From contig CM035438.1 of assembly GCA_020310875.1 (NCBI GenBank), positions 95,771,205 to 95,835,204 on the forward strand: DNA of 64,000 bases. Direction: 5' to 3'. Shown one piece after another: positions 26,942 to 38,249 of this stretch. Each line of letters opens with the position of its first letter. Position 1 is the first letter of the stretch. A program made the position numbers and the translations under genes. This DNA comes from Ceratopteris richardii (lineage: Eukaryota > Streptophyta > Polypodiopsida > Polypodiales > Pteridaceae). Under the pieces are notes generated by a model, which was not told the origin of the DNA, did no database searches, and saw only the letters and a program-made list of their open reading frames with translations.

Positions 26942-27943
26942 ATTGCCTTTGTCAATTCCTCTTCCGTGATGGGTGGATTGTCTTCGAGCCTTGTTCTTGG
27001 GAGTACATGTATTCTTTTTGAATTTGGAATGGCTTCTTCTGCCTACATCATCTTTCATAGTCTTTTGGTACCTCTCATTCACGGTTGAGAGCTGGTTTCA
27101 GCTTCTTCTACTATTTTCACTCCTTTATGTTTCCTTGGAACCATGGCAATCTTCGCATACTTAGCCATTTCTTCAGATGAGGGCATCTCTTTCAAATGTT
27201 CCCGAATGCCTAAGGCATGATAGATCCGTACTATTAAGGCAACACGTCCGTTCAAGAACTTCTTATGGTTCCAATGTTTCTTTGCTTCGAAAAGTCGTTC
27301 TTGAATATATGAAGTCATGTTAACTTGATTCCCTATCTGTTTGATGGCATGGGACAACATTTGCACTATGATCTTCTATGGAGCAGTATATCGATGCATG
27401 TTTTGAAAGCAAAAATGTTGGTGAATGAGTCGGACTTCCTCTTCTATATCAATACGATTGATATCTGTAAACGTTCGGGTCTTAGCCCCCTGACTTTCCT
27501 CTTTCAAAATTGTATTTTTGTCTTTTTCCCATCTTAAAGCTTCTTTGATTAAGTCGTGGGTGAATTGTATGATGACCCACTCGCCTGCTACATCTAGGAC
27601 TATTGCTTCGGACTAATGGATCATGCAAAGCTAGTTGTAGGGTATTCATTACTTGTGTGCATCGTTGGAAGTCCGGTTTCTAGATTGGGAGTTCAAAGTA
27701 CTTCTGAATACTAGCTTTCTTCATAATTTCTACAGTCGATGGAAGTTCATGCACTACTTTGAAATCTTGAGACATCACTGGGAATTGGTGGTCCATGTCC
27801 ATAATCTTAATTGTTACCAAGAACATATAGTCCCCAACACGTTGGTCCTCACGAAACCAATGAGCTTTTGCTTTAGTCACACTTTGTAAGGGAAATTCTA
27901 GCATCTCTTCTTGAATAGTCACTTCAGAGTCCTCAGAAGCCAT
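26942..27943 (-). pseudogene. Element C ORF2 (N-terminal part, decayed)
   Basis: Starts with ATG at 27941-27943 (MASEDSEV), touching a splice acceptor (TTACAAGTGCAG). It aligns by eye to ORF2 of B: HWFREDQRVGDYMF against HWFSDVAGPLGEGTYMW; IMKKASIQKYFELP against IWKKAGLYEYFKFQLP. Further on, ERLFEAKKHWNHKKFLNGRVALIVRIYHAL matches IHLAHQRWYKKQKSVLYGCCALTRIVYRCL, and LEDNPPITEEELTKAI matches TLEDLTDEEVARIIE just before B's LTR. Frames are broken between about 27680 and 27370. Shows that ORF2 predates the A/B subfamily. Confidence 0.65.
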
Positions 27944-27965
27944 CTGCACTTGTAATAAGGAGAAC
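27944..27965 (-). promoter_or_regulatory. Putative 3' splice acceptor at the ORF2 start of element C
   Basis: Minus strand TTCTCCTTATTACAAGTGCAG followed at once by the ATG of ORF2. Third family member with an acceptor at this place. Confidence 0.4.
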
Positions 27966-28170
27966 ATCAGCTTTTTATAGAAGGCATGTCATGAGTTATG
28001 TGTGTCTCAGTGACATGTTGCTTATTTCGTCACTCCATTTCCCCTTACTCAAGTAAGTAAGATCTCTTACCACACATCTTTTCATTTATATTCCAAAAAG
28101 AAAACAAGAGTTAGTTTAGCCGAAGCGTATATTTATTTACACAGTAGGTTCATTCCTATGGAAGTAGAAT

Positions 28171-28674
28171 CTAGGATCTATTCCCAAGTGGGAAATGTGC
28201 ACCACTAGTTTCATTGAACATATCATGTGCCGAATGCATGGCCTCGTAGTGTGGCCCTGACATGCATACTTGAGGTGCATTGGACTCTTCATGAGTGCAA
28301 ACGGAATTCTGTTGAGTCGATTGTTCCTGTCCATGCAGTCTCTTGGGTCTCCATATCCATTTTGTAGCTGATGTTTGAGGCTTCACCTTCTCTTGGTTTT
28401 GCCGTATTCCAGGTTTTTCCTCTTTCGTTCTTGAAGTCTGATTGGTTGATGTCGTGTTCCTCTATACCTTTGGTGGGTCTTGTTGGGCTTCATGGTCTTG
28501 CTTTGTCGGCGTAATATTCCCTCTTGCTTGTTTAGCTCTTGACTTGTAGTCTGTCTTACCTTCTTCAGAATCCACATATGTTGTCGTGTTTTCTGGGCTT
28601 CTACCAATGACTTTGGAAGCCATACTTTCAAAAGAAAACTTTTTGTTTCCCCTTGCCTTCATAGGGTGGATCAC
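28171..28674 (-). pseudogene. Element C pol tail with W-x-P-K-type motifs
   Basis: Basic, broken frames with VWLPKS, MWILKK and WIWRPKRL, corresponding to the repeated W-V-P-K motifs that end pol in A and B. Rich in Lys, Gln, Thr and Asn. The interval from 27966 to 28170 shows nothing further that I recognise, apart from being the pol-ORF2 spacer. Confidence 0.5.
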
Positions 28675-28827
28675 CTATATCGGTGTTTGCTTTTTTGATC
28701 CCCTCATTCGATCCTTGCGAACCCAGTGTAGATTAGCATTTCTTGGTTGCGGTAATTGAGTAGTAGACTTCCACGTTAGGGTACTCTTTGGGTAAACTCT
28801 CGATTGATTTGTTTTCTAACTCCTCTT

Positions 28828-29208
28828 CTAGGGTTTCTTTCTTATGCTTGATGGCTTCATGCATGTGAGGGATCTTTCTTCTAACAGGCTGAAGATTTCC
28901 TTATGCCCTATTTTGGTTGAGATGTATCCTTGGGCTAGATGAATGCTCACTTCATTCTCAATAATCCAATCTTGCCCTAGGATCAGGCTTTCTATTAAAT
29001 CCTCATCTTTACCTACCAAAACTCGTTGCTCCATGGTGGAATTTCCTAGGTGAAGGGGTATTAAGGCTTCTCCAATACATCCTATGACATGGCCCCCAAT
29101 GCCTATCATGTGAGCTTTAGTCGGTTTTGGGGTCATCTGAAGATGCGTAATAACCGTTAGTCGTATGCAGCTGAGTGCTGCTCCTGAGTCTATCAATGCA
29201 TCTATCAA
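28828..29208 (-). pseudogene. Element C second retropepsin-like domain (PR2)
   Basis: About 126 codons with ALIDSGAALSCIRL and, some 75 residues on, LILGQDWII, plus HMIGIGGHVIGCIGEALIPL between. This aligns to PR2 of A/B (ALIDSGAATSAVR, AYLIGLGGVETPCMGE, LVLGQDWI), not to PR1. The catalytic Asp-Ser-Gly is kept although this element has lost PR1 and all of RT to integrase. The domain is separated by a stop from the upstream charged helix at 29209-29496. Confidence 0.75.
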
Positions 29209-29496
29209 CTAATATTCAGTAGTTCCAATCCCTAGGTTTAAATATGGTTGGGATATGCTATGGTTATTGGTGTTGGCTTGGTGAACTTGGTAGTTGGCCA
29301 TGGAAATTGATTCTTCTCCTTGTAAATATCGTTCATCCCTTTGCTTTATCCACTCTTTTCTTCTCTTGATATGCTCTAAGGCTTCTTTCCTTGCTTCTTC
29401 CCTAATTCTCTCTTCTTCTTTTTTCCGATTTTGAGCACCTACGAGTTGTGCCAACATTTGATCTGTCAATGGTTCATATATCACTTTACTTGACAA
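29209..29496 (-). pseudogene. Element C post-integrase charged helix
   Basis: VIYEPLTDQMLAQLVGAQNRKKEEERIREEARKEALEHIKRR, split here only for reading: it equals the segment after the integrase C-terminus in A/B (LYQEPLTEEMLSRLN then KKRKEEEKWIREEAQ). It is one base out of frame with the gag fragment at 29481-29933, which ends PNYVSGCQVK, the last residues of integrase. The gag-to-integrase-end junction is therefore near 29500-29520. Confidence 0.65.
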
Positions 29497-30644
29497 CCAC
29501 TTACGTAGTTAGGAAGTGGCATTGGCTGATAGTCTTCCACATCTAATTCCTCAAAAGGAGGTTTTGCATTTCCATTCTTTTTCCATTGATCTTCTCGAAT
29601 CCTAGTCCACAACTCTCTTGGCCAATCAGCCTCTAAATCAGGCACTATGGATATTGATTTGTCTTGGGTATTCAATAGTTCTTTCTTATTATCCTTCTCT
29701 TTTGGTTTCTCGTCATTTCCTCTAAAACAATCATTGTATTGATTGTCAGGTATTCTTGTCTCTAGGAGGATAAGAATAGCCTTTTCTAGAGTGGTATGGG
29801 CTACCTCTATGAGTTTTCTACATATAGCAAGTCTCTCCTTTTCTAAATCCCCTTGTGGATAGAGTTTCTCATGTTGTTCTATGTTTGGTCCATTCGTGAT
29901 TCTAGATTGGTAAGCTTTTAACCACATATCCAAATTGTCTAGTCTTGAATCTACTAAAATTTATCCTAACTTGTTTGGTTCTAGAGTCTGTGGTGTAACG
30001 GGGGTTTTTTCCCAAATTTTAGGCTCCTTAGGTTTCTTACCGTCTCTTATGCCCTTCTTGTCTTCCTTATTTTTGTTTCTCATCCATTTGTCTCTGAGTT
30101 TTTCCCTTCTATCCTTCCACTTTTGGTTTTTCTTTGTTTGAATATTCTCAAGTGGGTCTTCAGAGTCTTCCGCTACTTGCACACTAGGTTCTAGGTTTTT
30201 ACTCTTTTCTTGCTCCGAGTCTACTCGTTTTCTTTCTTGTCCTTTAGCTTGTGCTCGTGTGATGGCTTTTAATGGTAGTGTGTATTCCTTGTCACTTCCT
30301 GATGATTCAATTACTTCGATCACGTTTATAGGTGCGGTGTCATGAGTCTTATTGGGATTCTTTGGACAGTCTCTAAATAGATGTTCCTTTCCACATTCAT
30401 TGTAATACCCTTCCCAAGTCTTGGGGGGTGGTGGGTTGTATGGCCTAGTGCATTCTCTTATAAAGTGGTCTCCTCCACATCTATAGCAAGGTCCTTTTGG
30501 CATAGGTGATCTGATGGGTGGTCTTATGGGTGTTGGTGCCTTGGGTGCAGTGTACATTAGGGTTGCCCACTCTGATCCATAGATTTTGTCATATCCCTCA
30601 CAACCATAGTATTGCGTATCATAAATTTGGTCATACTCCACCAC
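29481..30644 (-). pseudogene. Element C gag, C-terminal half
   Basis: Two frames. 30644-29961: zinc knuckle CYRCGGDHFIREC (C-x2-C-x4-H-x4-C), a second Cys motif with its first Cys replaced (YYNECGKEHLFRDC), ENIQTKKNQKWKDRREKLRDKW. 29933-29481: MDMWLKAYQSRITNGP, HEKLYPQGDLEKERLAICRK, matching AYQARIQEGRNVTDHEKCYPRAELELERTKICAK of B. It ends PPFEELDVEDYQPMPLPNYVSGCQVK (interrupted here as two motifs: the gag spacer, then the integrase end), so pol was removed. Confidence 0.65.
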
Positions 30645-32123
30645 ACTGGTGTCATAGGGATAGTATTCTCGGGTCTACTCGTATCTTGGATTTGTTGATT
30701 CTGTACTAGCTAATGGTGATGTTGGTACTATGGCTCTCTCCATGTTTTCCTCTGGTTGAGCATATTTAACTGACACTACGTTATGTGGAAGTGGTGGTTG
30801 TTGTCCTAATACTGGCTAGGGTTATCCACATTGCCCCTATCCAATGGTTGGAACCAAGTCAAAGTCGTCTGTGTGAGAGTAAATCTGAAGGACTCATACT
30901 GCACCAAGAAATCATCCACTTGCTCTGCCCGTAGAACTTGTTTAAATTCAGCTATGTGATCGTAAGGTTCTCCCATTCCGTCATAATGATTTCTCATACA
31001 CTTAGCCACTTGAATTGGTCTTAATCTTCTTATGGGTTCCGGTGGTCTAGGTATTACAAGAATTGCTGGTCTAACTGGACACATTCCAGGTTGCATTCCT
31101 AGTGGTGGTCTTGGCCTCACTGGTGGCCGATGTTGGTTTCCTAGTCCAGGGTGGATTTGATTGTGTGATTCCAACCCTTGCATTGTGAAATTGCACATGG
31201 GTTTGGTTAGGAATACTCTGTTGACTCGTCTGTCCCGACATTGTATTCTTTGGCTCTTGATGCATCCCAAAGGGATTATGGGAGGTAGTTGCCTGCTCTC
31301 GCAGAGGGAATACATGCAACCCCGTATATTTCAATTGTGCCCTATCCATTGCATCTACCGGCCAATACCTTCTTTGGTTCTTGTCTAGGTATGTGACTCT
31401 AGACTCCTCTTCAGGATCTTTTAACTCATAGAAAGTCATTGGGCTTTCTTCTTGTCTGTGTGTGCGTGAATTAGTTTGTAACAATAAGTCTGATCCATGG
31501 ATCAAGTAGACCTCTAATAGGTAATCATCTTGAGGTATCAAATCCCCTCTCAAGACTCGAGTCACCACTGATTTGCCTCTTGGTGTAGTTATTAACTCTT
31601 CAGGGTCCATTCTTCCCGAGTTTCCTTGTCCTTCCAATCCTCCTCTCTCATTGATTCGATCTAGGTGTTCTGTTACCATGTAGATGTGACCTAATTTGTT
31701 CATGTACACACCTCCTTCATACTTGACTACAGGTATGGGCACTATTGTTGATTCAGTGGAATTCACCATCCTAGCTACTGACCTATTTAAGCCATCCAGG
31801 TAGATGGGGATCCCTTGGGGATTAGTGGACACATATTGCAAAGAGGTGCAATATTCTTCCTCTACTATTGACATGAAGTTCTCCCTTGGGCCAGAACCTT
31901 GCATGTCTTCTGAAGCCATAGGTATCTCCTCCTCTAAATCACTAGAGGTGTCAGTATAGATAGAGTGATGACTTGCTTGGGTTGCACTTCCTACTGATGA
32001 AATGACACTCCTCCGGCTACTTAGCACATGCCCTGATCTCAAGTTCATCCACCCTTCTGGGCCTATGTTGGTTTCCCACTTTCCCACAATTGGCTCCTCA
32101 ATTACCTCTAATTTTGTTTTCAA
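30645..32123 (-). pseudogene. Element C gag, N-terminal half
   Basis: From ATG 32121-32123: N-terminal extension as in element A (MNLRSGHVL; PRGKSVVTRVLRGDLIPQD; YELKDPEEESRVTYLD), then a shifted frame at 31315-30806 with the capsid start MRNHYDGMGEPYDHIAEFKQ and TLTWFQPLDRG. Just after this, sequence jumps to the VLGQQPPLPHNV part near 30820, so about 270 residues of the capsid C-terminal half and first knuckles present in A are missing. Confirms that the ~300-residue N-terminal extension is a family trait. Confidence 0.7.
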
Positions 32124-32139
32124 ATGGCTTGATAGGTTC

Positions 32140-32870
32140 TAAACGATACCACTCAGGGCGATAGCACTCAGACGATACAATACTGGTCTTAGCACGATAC
32201 GATACCAAAAACTTTCGACGATACGATACCACGAATTAACACAATACAATACCTCTGCATGTGATGATACGATACTATATTACTGGATGACACGATACTG
32301 GAATAATACAGGATACGATACCAAATTCCTCGCGATACGATACCAGCACTTCGGATGATACGATACCAAAATTTTCGTGATACGATACTAAAACCTTACA
32401 CGATATGATACTTGTACACTGCACGATACGATAGCAACAAGTCACATGATACGATAGTGAAGTTCTCACGATACGATACCAAAACTTCCGACAATATGAT
32501 ACTAGTGCAAGTGGCGATACGATACCGAAACTCTGCACGATACGATACCAACAAGTCACACAATACGATACTGAAGTTCTCGTGATAGGATACCAGAACT
32601 TCCGACGATACAATACTAGTGCAAGTGATGATACGATACCGAAACTCTGCACAATACGATACTAGAATCACAGACAATACGATACCGTGATTGGGGCGAT
32701 ACGATACCACCATCTGATCGCGATCACGATACCAACTTGACGATATGATACCAGAATGGTATCGCGATACTTCAAGTGGTATGCAGCAATATGATACCAG
32801 GCGAGCATCACGATACTAGGGAATTTTGGTATCACGATACCAAAAATGCCCCGATCGCAATACTTCAGCC
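32140..32870. repeat. Degenerate tandem array, core CGATACGATACC
   Basis: Some 30 copies of the 12-mer (A/T)CGATACGATACC and variants in the leader of element C, embedded in a longer unit of about 120 bases (for example the blocks beginning near 32400 and 32520 that repeat ...AACAAGTCACA...GAAGTTCTCG). Same location as the TCGCGATCGACAG array of element A but a different core. Confidence 0.85.
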
Positions 32871-33510
32871 AAAATCGCTCTAAACTCAAAAACATTTTTG
32901 CAAATGTGTTTAGTTCTCACCCCTCCTCACTCTTGACCCTCTGTCTCACTTAAAGACTCTCCAAAAAGTCTCTATTCTATCCTGTGATACCAAAAACGTC
33001 TCTAATCACGTGTGAATGTATTTCTGAAGTAATTTTGATATTGAAAGCTTGTTGTAGCTTACCTTCAAAGGTGCCTTGCCTAAGTTTTGAGCTCTCAAAG
33101 TCACCTTTTAGCTCGTAGGGTGTGATACCACTCAGGCAATACCGATCGCTATCTGCACACGATACTAGTTCCTGCACTAGTGTCAAATGAAGTTTTTTTT
33201 TTTGGTTTTTATAGTTTTGTGATGTCTGAGACCTATTCTACACTAATTTTGGCAAAAAACTTTTTTGGGATTTTTCTTGATGTTTCCAATTTCCTCCTAC
33301 TCCACTCCTCTCTCTAACCTAACCCTAACTCTTCCCTCTCTTCCTCACTCCTAACCCTAAACCTAAAAACTCATTACACACACCTCAAGGATGTGAAGTA
33401 ACAAGTTTTGAAGTGCCTGACTACTTGCCACTGAATGAATTCACCTCTACAAGTACGATTCCTTCACTCTAGAGCTATAATCATCACGAAGGCACCTTGG
33501 TTAAGTTTGT
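32871..33510 (-). other. Element C leader, primer-proximal part
   Basis: No coding motif. A few further GATACCA copies near 32985 and 33123, then T-rich and CT-rich stretches (about 33290-33370). Nothing else recognised. Confidence 0.5.
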
Positions 33511-33528
33511 TCCCCAGCAACAATGCAA
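33511..33528 (-). promoter_or_regulatory. Degenerate primer binding site of element C
   Basis: Minus strand TTGCATTGTTGCTGGGGA differs at a few positions from the tRNA-Asp site TGGCGCCGTTGCCGGGGA of element A, mostly as C-to-T or G-to-A changes, and sits at the same distance from the LTR. Identifies the inner LTR edge near 33535. Confidence 0.6.
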
Positions 33529-33534
33529 AAAACA

Positions 33535-34495
33535 TGTGTACCTAAGTCGTGAAGTCTTAGGGACTTGTGTCAAAGAGACTAAATCTCAATCGCCCCACAA
33601 GTGCATATAGTGGTGGATCGATACACGTTTAATTATCAATCCGAAGAACCACATGAATCAAGTGTATGAGGACTTGTGCACACATGATGGAAAGTGAAGT
33701 GGCTATGCTACAATGCATGTGAAAAGACTAAACTACCTCTCCAACTCACTAAATCTCTAGAAATGCCTGTCGTGATACCACTTACAATAGTAATCACAAA
33801 TTCGAATGTTTCTCCTAGCTCCGAACTCTGAATATGGCCAATAGTGGGTTCATTTTGAAGCTATCGATGAGATGTTGTGGTATTTTCACTCGAATCTGAC
33901 AACCACTCTTCAAGTTATGGCCAAATAAGTGAATGGCGGGAAACACGTATGCTAGCTCCACAACTTGTAATGGTTCACACACACACTACAGTAGTTCAAA
34001 AGTGATGCGAAGGGATAAACAACAGTCCTACACACACATTTCAATCATTACACACATACAAAAGATCGTAGAGAAGATGGAAATCAGCAAGGAAGAAGCA
34101 AATTCGAATTTTCAGCTCTCCTTCTTCACAATGGCAAAAAGTCTTTACAAAGAGTCACAAAGTGACTTATATACATGTGCCCTAAAAATGGTCCTTTCAC
34201 ACAAGAGACTGGCACTTTATTGACTAATCTCTAATGTCCTACTATTTCACAAGAATCATGTTACAAGGATTTGGGGCTTATGCATCTAGAGGACTCCTCT
34301 AGTGCATTTACATAGCTTTGAGGGAATTTCCTAGGATTTTGAAGAAGAATTTTTATGCGATTAATTTGAAAATTTTGGGGCTCCTCTTTTGTGCCTCTTT
34401 CCTCTGCAACAGTGCCTTATTAGATGCACTTTGTCCCCTTAAACAAGAACAAAATTAAGCTTAATCCCTAAAAATTAGGGATCCTTACAAGGCCC
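33535..34495 (-). repeat. Probable 5' LTR of element C
   Basis: Inner edge (plus TGTGTACC at 33535) set by the primer site. The outer edge is estimated near 34495, where gypsy gag-like coding of another element begins. No second copy is in the window, so length and outer end are uncertain. No coding content. Confidence 0.45.
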
Positions 34496-34960
34496 ATGCA
34501 GGGTTCATTTCTTCCCCTAATGCCGTCAGTGCATATTTGTGAAGGTGTAAAAACTTCTCTTTTTTCTCATCCACAAAGAAGCTATGTTCATCACTGTCAT
34601 ATTGTTGAAAATTATAGAACTCCATCTTCCTCTCCATATGACAATGTGGAGAACAATAATGTATTTTTTGCTTGCTTCCTAAATTTCTTCCATAGAAGCG
34701 GACCAAGACACATCTGAGTCTGCATAAAGGACTTTCACAATAGCTTTGTGATGCCATGTGGGTGTAGGATCCTAACCTTTGCCTTGGACTCTTCATTGAA
34801 CTATCGAAGCTCAAAGAAATCATCGAGCTCCTCAGTCCACACCTCCATATCTTTGTTGCTCTTATTCTCACCATCATAATCATTCAATTTTTCCTTCTTG
34901 AAGACTTCAATGTATTGGTACATTTAGCAAGCCTAAGTGCATTGCTAAAGCATAAGGACT
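34496..34960 (-). pseudogene. Decayed Ty3/gypsy gag fragment
   Basis: Minus-strand frames with EELDDFFELRQFNEESKAKVRIL (given as reading only: WxEELDDFFELRQFNEE then KAK) resemble the chromovirus-type Gag capsid start, followed in another frame by HKYALTALGEEMNPAW. Frames are broken. It lies outside element C, so it belongs to the sequence C inserted into. Short and uncertain. Confidence 0.4.
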
Positions 34961-36234
34961 ACACACATTACTTATCCTCTCACATGTGAACCTATGCTAG
35001 TCAATCTCATTGTATTTATCTTGGATAAAAGGAAATGTAGAAAAGAAGAAGGAATATCATGAAGTTAGGAAACTAAACCCATGACCCATTTGGTAGGAGG
35101 AATCAATTAAAGCCATCCCTAAAGTGTAGGATCACTTTTAGGTGAGGGAAATTAAAATTCAAACTCAAGACATGTGTATAAATACAAACAATTCAAGTCT
35201 CTAAGAGGTTTTTGGAAGATGCATACTTGTTGCTAGTTTCTGATCTAGGGATTCGTATTTCATGATCCCTCACATAAGTGAGGACTAGTTTTTTAACTAT
35301 ATCCATTTATGTACATGTCTTGAGTAGGCTAGCTTCTTCGAGGACATTTTGAGACAATTGTATGAGTTCGTTGCACATGTTGAGCCTCTCTTTACCCAAA
35401 AATGAGCATTAGGGAAGCTTTGATGATGTGCTTCCACATGAGGTCTTCTCTTTACCTGTGCTTCATATGGTTTGAACATCATACTTGTAGTATCTTTTTT
35501 TTGAGTTATAAAATATGCCAAAGGAGACCTCACTCATTGTACACATCAAAGTTATAAGACTCCTTTAAGCTAGGTGTGGGCTTTCCTATTCTCATGTTTT
35601 GGAGCTTCGTTGAGCATCAAACTACTTATAAAAAGACTTGTCTCCATGAAAGTTTCATCTTGTCATAAAATCCATATAAATGCTTACTTAGATCCTTCAT
35701 ATGCACATCCTTCCATTGACTAAGTCTGATAAAAAGTAGATGGCTCTCTACTCAATTAAAACCTTCAACACCATGAAGATGCCATGTTGAAGATTTTTAG
35801 AACTAAGAGACTAGTCCATATTCCTTGATCTAACATGAGAAGAGGTATTGAAGTCCTATTTCCCATACAAAAGACCATAACATTATGGTTTACTTGATCT
35901 AGTCATAACCTCAACTCACCTTCTTTACTTTGATTAAGAAAATCCACTTCTATACTTCCCCTATCACTTGTTATGCCAAAGCCTTTCATTTCATACTTTT
36001 ATTTCTTACTTTTGTCTATTCAATATATGAAACATGTATTTTCATTTAACCTAACTGAAGTAGAACACGTGTCCTTAGACAGTTGAAGTGTCATTGGACG
36101 ACTACTCCAAGACACATTGAACCCTTTTCTTTTGGCCTTCCTTTTCAAAATTCCTTTGGTCAACATCATCAATGCAGATTTCTCTTTTGGAGAAATCGAG
36201 CAAAAGAAAATGATATGGTTGCTGACATTTATTT
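34961..36234. other. No recognisable gene
   Basis: AT-rich sequence with only short frames. The minus frame at 35297-35533 (78 codons) has no motif I know. It may be the decayed integrase part of the gypsy element whose RT lies at 36239-37610, but I could not confirm any integrase motif. Confidence 0.4.
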
Positions 36235-36238
36235 GAAA

Positions 36239-37610
36239 TCAAAACATGCGTGTTGAAATTAAAGAGATGAACATGTATGGCTTACAATATTGAAGGAGAG
36301 GGGGTATATATGGATTGCAATAGTTATATGAAATCTTGACACTATTTAGGGCAAAAAGAAGATTACAAAAGTGATCCCAACTCAATTTATTAACGAGCTT
36401 ATTTTTCACACCATCAAAATACCTAATGTCAAAATCATACTTACTTAATAGGTCAATCCAACTTTTTTGCCTATTGCTAAGCAATGGTTGTGTGAAAATG
36501 TATTTTAGACTCTGAATATCTGTTTTCAATTCAAACTTGACCCCTTATAGTAGGTGTCTCCAATGCTTAACTACATGTACAACAACAAGCATTTCTAGAT
36601 CATGAGTAGGATACTTAAGTTCATCTTTTCTTAGTTTTCTGGATTCTAGTTTGAATTCATATGCAAGCATCTGACCATCCTATGAGAGAATATATCCTAT
36701 TTGAAAACCACCTGCATCACATGTAGCTTTCCCATCTCTACATTTTCAAAACATAATTCTCAATGAATTTTTGTTTCAATGATTCAAATGATTTTTGACA
36801 CTCATCACTCCATATAAATCTTGCATTCTTTTTAGTCAACTCTATGAGTGGATCACATATCTTACACAAATCATTAATATTTTCTCTCACATATTGTGAT
36901 AATCCTAAAAAACTTCTACCATCCCTCATAATTTTAGGAATTGGCCAATCAAGAATTGTTTTCACTTTATCCTAGTCTATAGGAATTCCTTTTTTAGACA
37001 TGACTCTTCCCAAGTACAAAAGCTTGTAGTTGGCAAAGAAACACCTACTCTTCTTTCTATACAATTTGTGTTCTCTAAATGTCTGTAAAGTTTTTTGAAA
37101 TGTACAACATGCTTATCACCACATTTAGAGCATACAAATAAATCATGAATTTATCCAGGTAATCATGAAAAATATTGTTAATCAAGCATGTGAATGTGCG
37201 AGGAGTATTCGTTAATCCAAAAGGTAAAACTGTAAATTCATAATGGCCATAACATGCTTCAAAAAGTATTCTTTGGCATGCCATTTGGTTTGATTATAAT
37301 ATGGTGATATCCAAATATTAAGTCAATTTTGGTGGATATAGTCACCCCACTTAATTTTACTCAACAAGTTTTATATATGTGGGAGTGGATGCTTATTTTT
37401 AATTGTTCTTTCATTCAATCCCCTAAATTCAATGTATAATCTATAAGAGCCATCTTTCTTCTTTTGAAATAAAAAATGCTCTCCCCAAAGTGAAACATGG
37501 TATCCTAAACAAAACATTTCTTTAGAAGGCCTTCTAATTAAAACTTGAGCTCCTTTAATCTATCTATGTTAAATGTATAGGGTGCTCTGGAATATGGCTC
37601 ACTCCTTGGA
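36239..37610 (-). pseudogene. Decayed Ty3/gypsy RT-RNase H (element D, chromovirus-like)
   Basis: Fragments in order on the minus strand: [20 protein letters not shown] (about 37460), GHYEFTVLPFGLTNTPRTF and INNIFHDYLDKF (37284-37075), PKIMRDGRSFLGLSQYVREN and ARFIWSDECQKSFESLKQKF (36965-36738), then QSLKYIFTQPLLSNRQKSWI and YDFDIRYFDGVKNKLVNKLS (36529-36239). These are RT palm, thumb and RNase H of Ty3/gypsy. The catalytic Y-x-D-D is destroyed (FMIYLYALN). Distinct from the A/B/C family. Many frameshifts and stops. Confidence 0.75.
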
Positions 37611-38226
37611 TACATTTTAATAGCATGCTCTAGAATTGAACTTCTCCATCTTCTCAAAACTTTTGGCCACCACAACAACATCCAAGTAAAAGAGACATCT
37701 AGATCCCTTCATGTGTTAATGGAGTTCCTCCAAAAGCCCTTCGATGAAATTTTACTTCAGAGTATCCCTGCTAACCTCCAATGCATATTTGTGAAGAAGA
37801 AGTTGACTATGTCTGCATACCTTCTAGATTCTGAAAAGTCAGGATGACCCCCCTGACTTGTTAGATTCATTTCTCATTGTATGGTGTAGTTACATTCATG
37901 AAATAACTTGCTTTAGTTAGCTATCACTTCAATTAGATGTGTGTAGAAGTTCTTTGGTCAATTCATATGAGGTTGTGAGCTTTGAGCATAATATTGATAC
38001 CTTCTATGCCCAAAATAAAAGGTTCTTCTCACTTTTTGCATATACAAGTTATCCTTTTTGATGCAAACATTTGAGAGTGATACTCCACAGGACTTGGTGG
38101 TTCTAAATGCATCACTGTGAAGTTAAAGATTTCTACTAAGCATCTCTGAAGCTAGATTGGTAGGTGTAGAGCAGGATTTTGTAGCACCAACTCATCTGTG
38201 GACATAATCATACTATCTCCTCATAG
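37611..38226 (+). other. Probable remnant of the 5' LTR of copia element E
   Basis: About 600 bases without coding signal, lying directly before a perfect copia primer site at 38227. The LTR should end about three bases before it. Its left edge and any matching 3' LTR were not found. Confidence 0.35.
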
Positions 38227-38238
38227 TGGTATCAGAGC
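38227..38238 (+). promoter_or_regulatory. Primer binding site of copia element E (initiator tRNA-Met)
   Basis: TGGTATCAGAGC, complementary to the 3' end of initiator tRNA-Met, standard for Ty1/copia. The gag ATG follows 12 bases later. Confidence 0.85.
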
Positions 38239-38249
38239 AACTCATCAAC

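Larger units (their letters stand above)
26942..34495 (-). mobile_element. Element C: diverged, internally deleted relative of A/B
   Basis: On the minus strand: LTR (33535 to about 34495), degenerate tRNA-Asp primer site, leader with tandem array, gag, a jump straight to the integrase C-terminal end, PR2, W-x-P-K-type tail, splice acceptor and ORF2 N-terminus, broken at 26942 by element B. It lacks PR1, RT, RNase H, both HHCC modules and the integrase core, and a middle part of Gag. Several frameshifts. Non-autonomous, and older than A/B judging from protein divergence. The rest of ORF2, any ORF3 and the 3' LTR should lie left of the window beyond B. Confidence 0.8.

Noticed and set aside
32275..32713. 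Repetitive minus-strand frames (YRIVQSFGIVS-like) in the leader of element C
   Set aside because: Also a product of the CGATACGATACC array; all three frames are similarly open, so no coding evidence.
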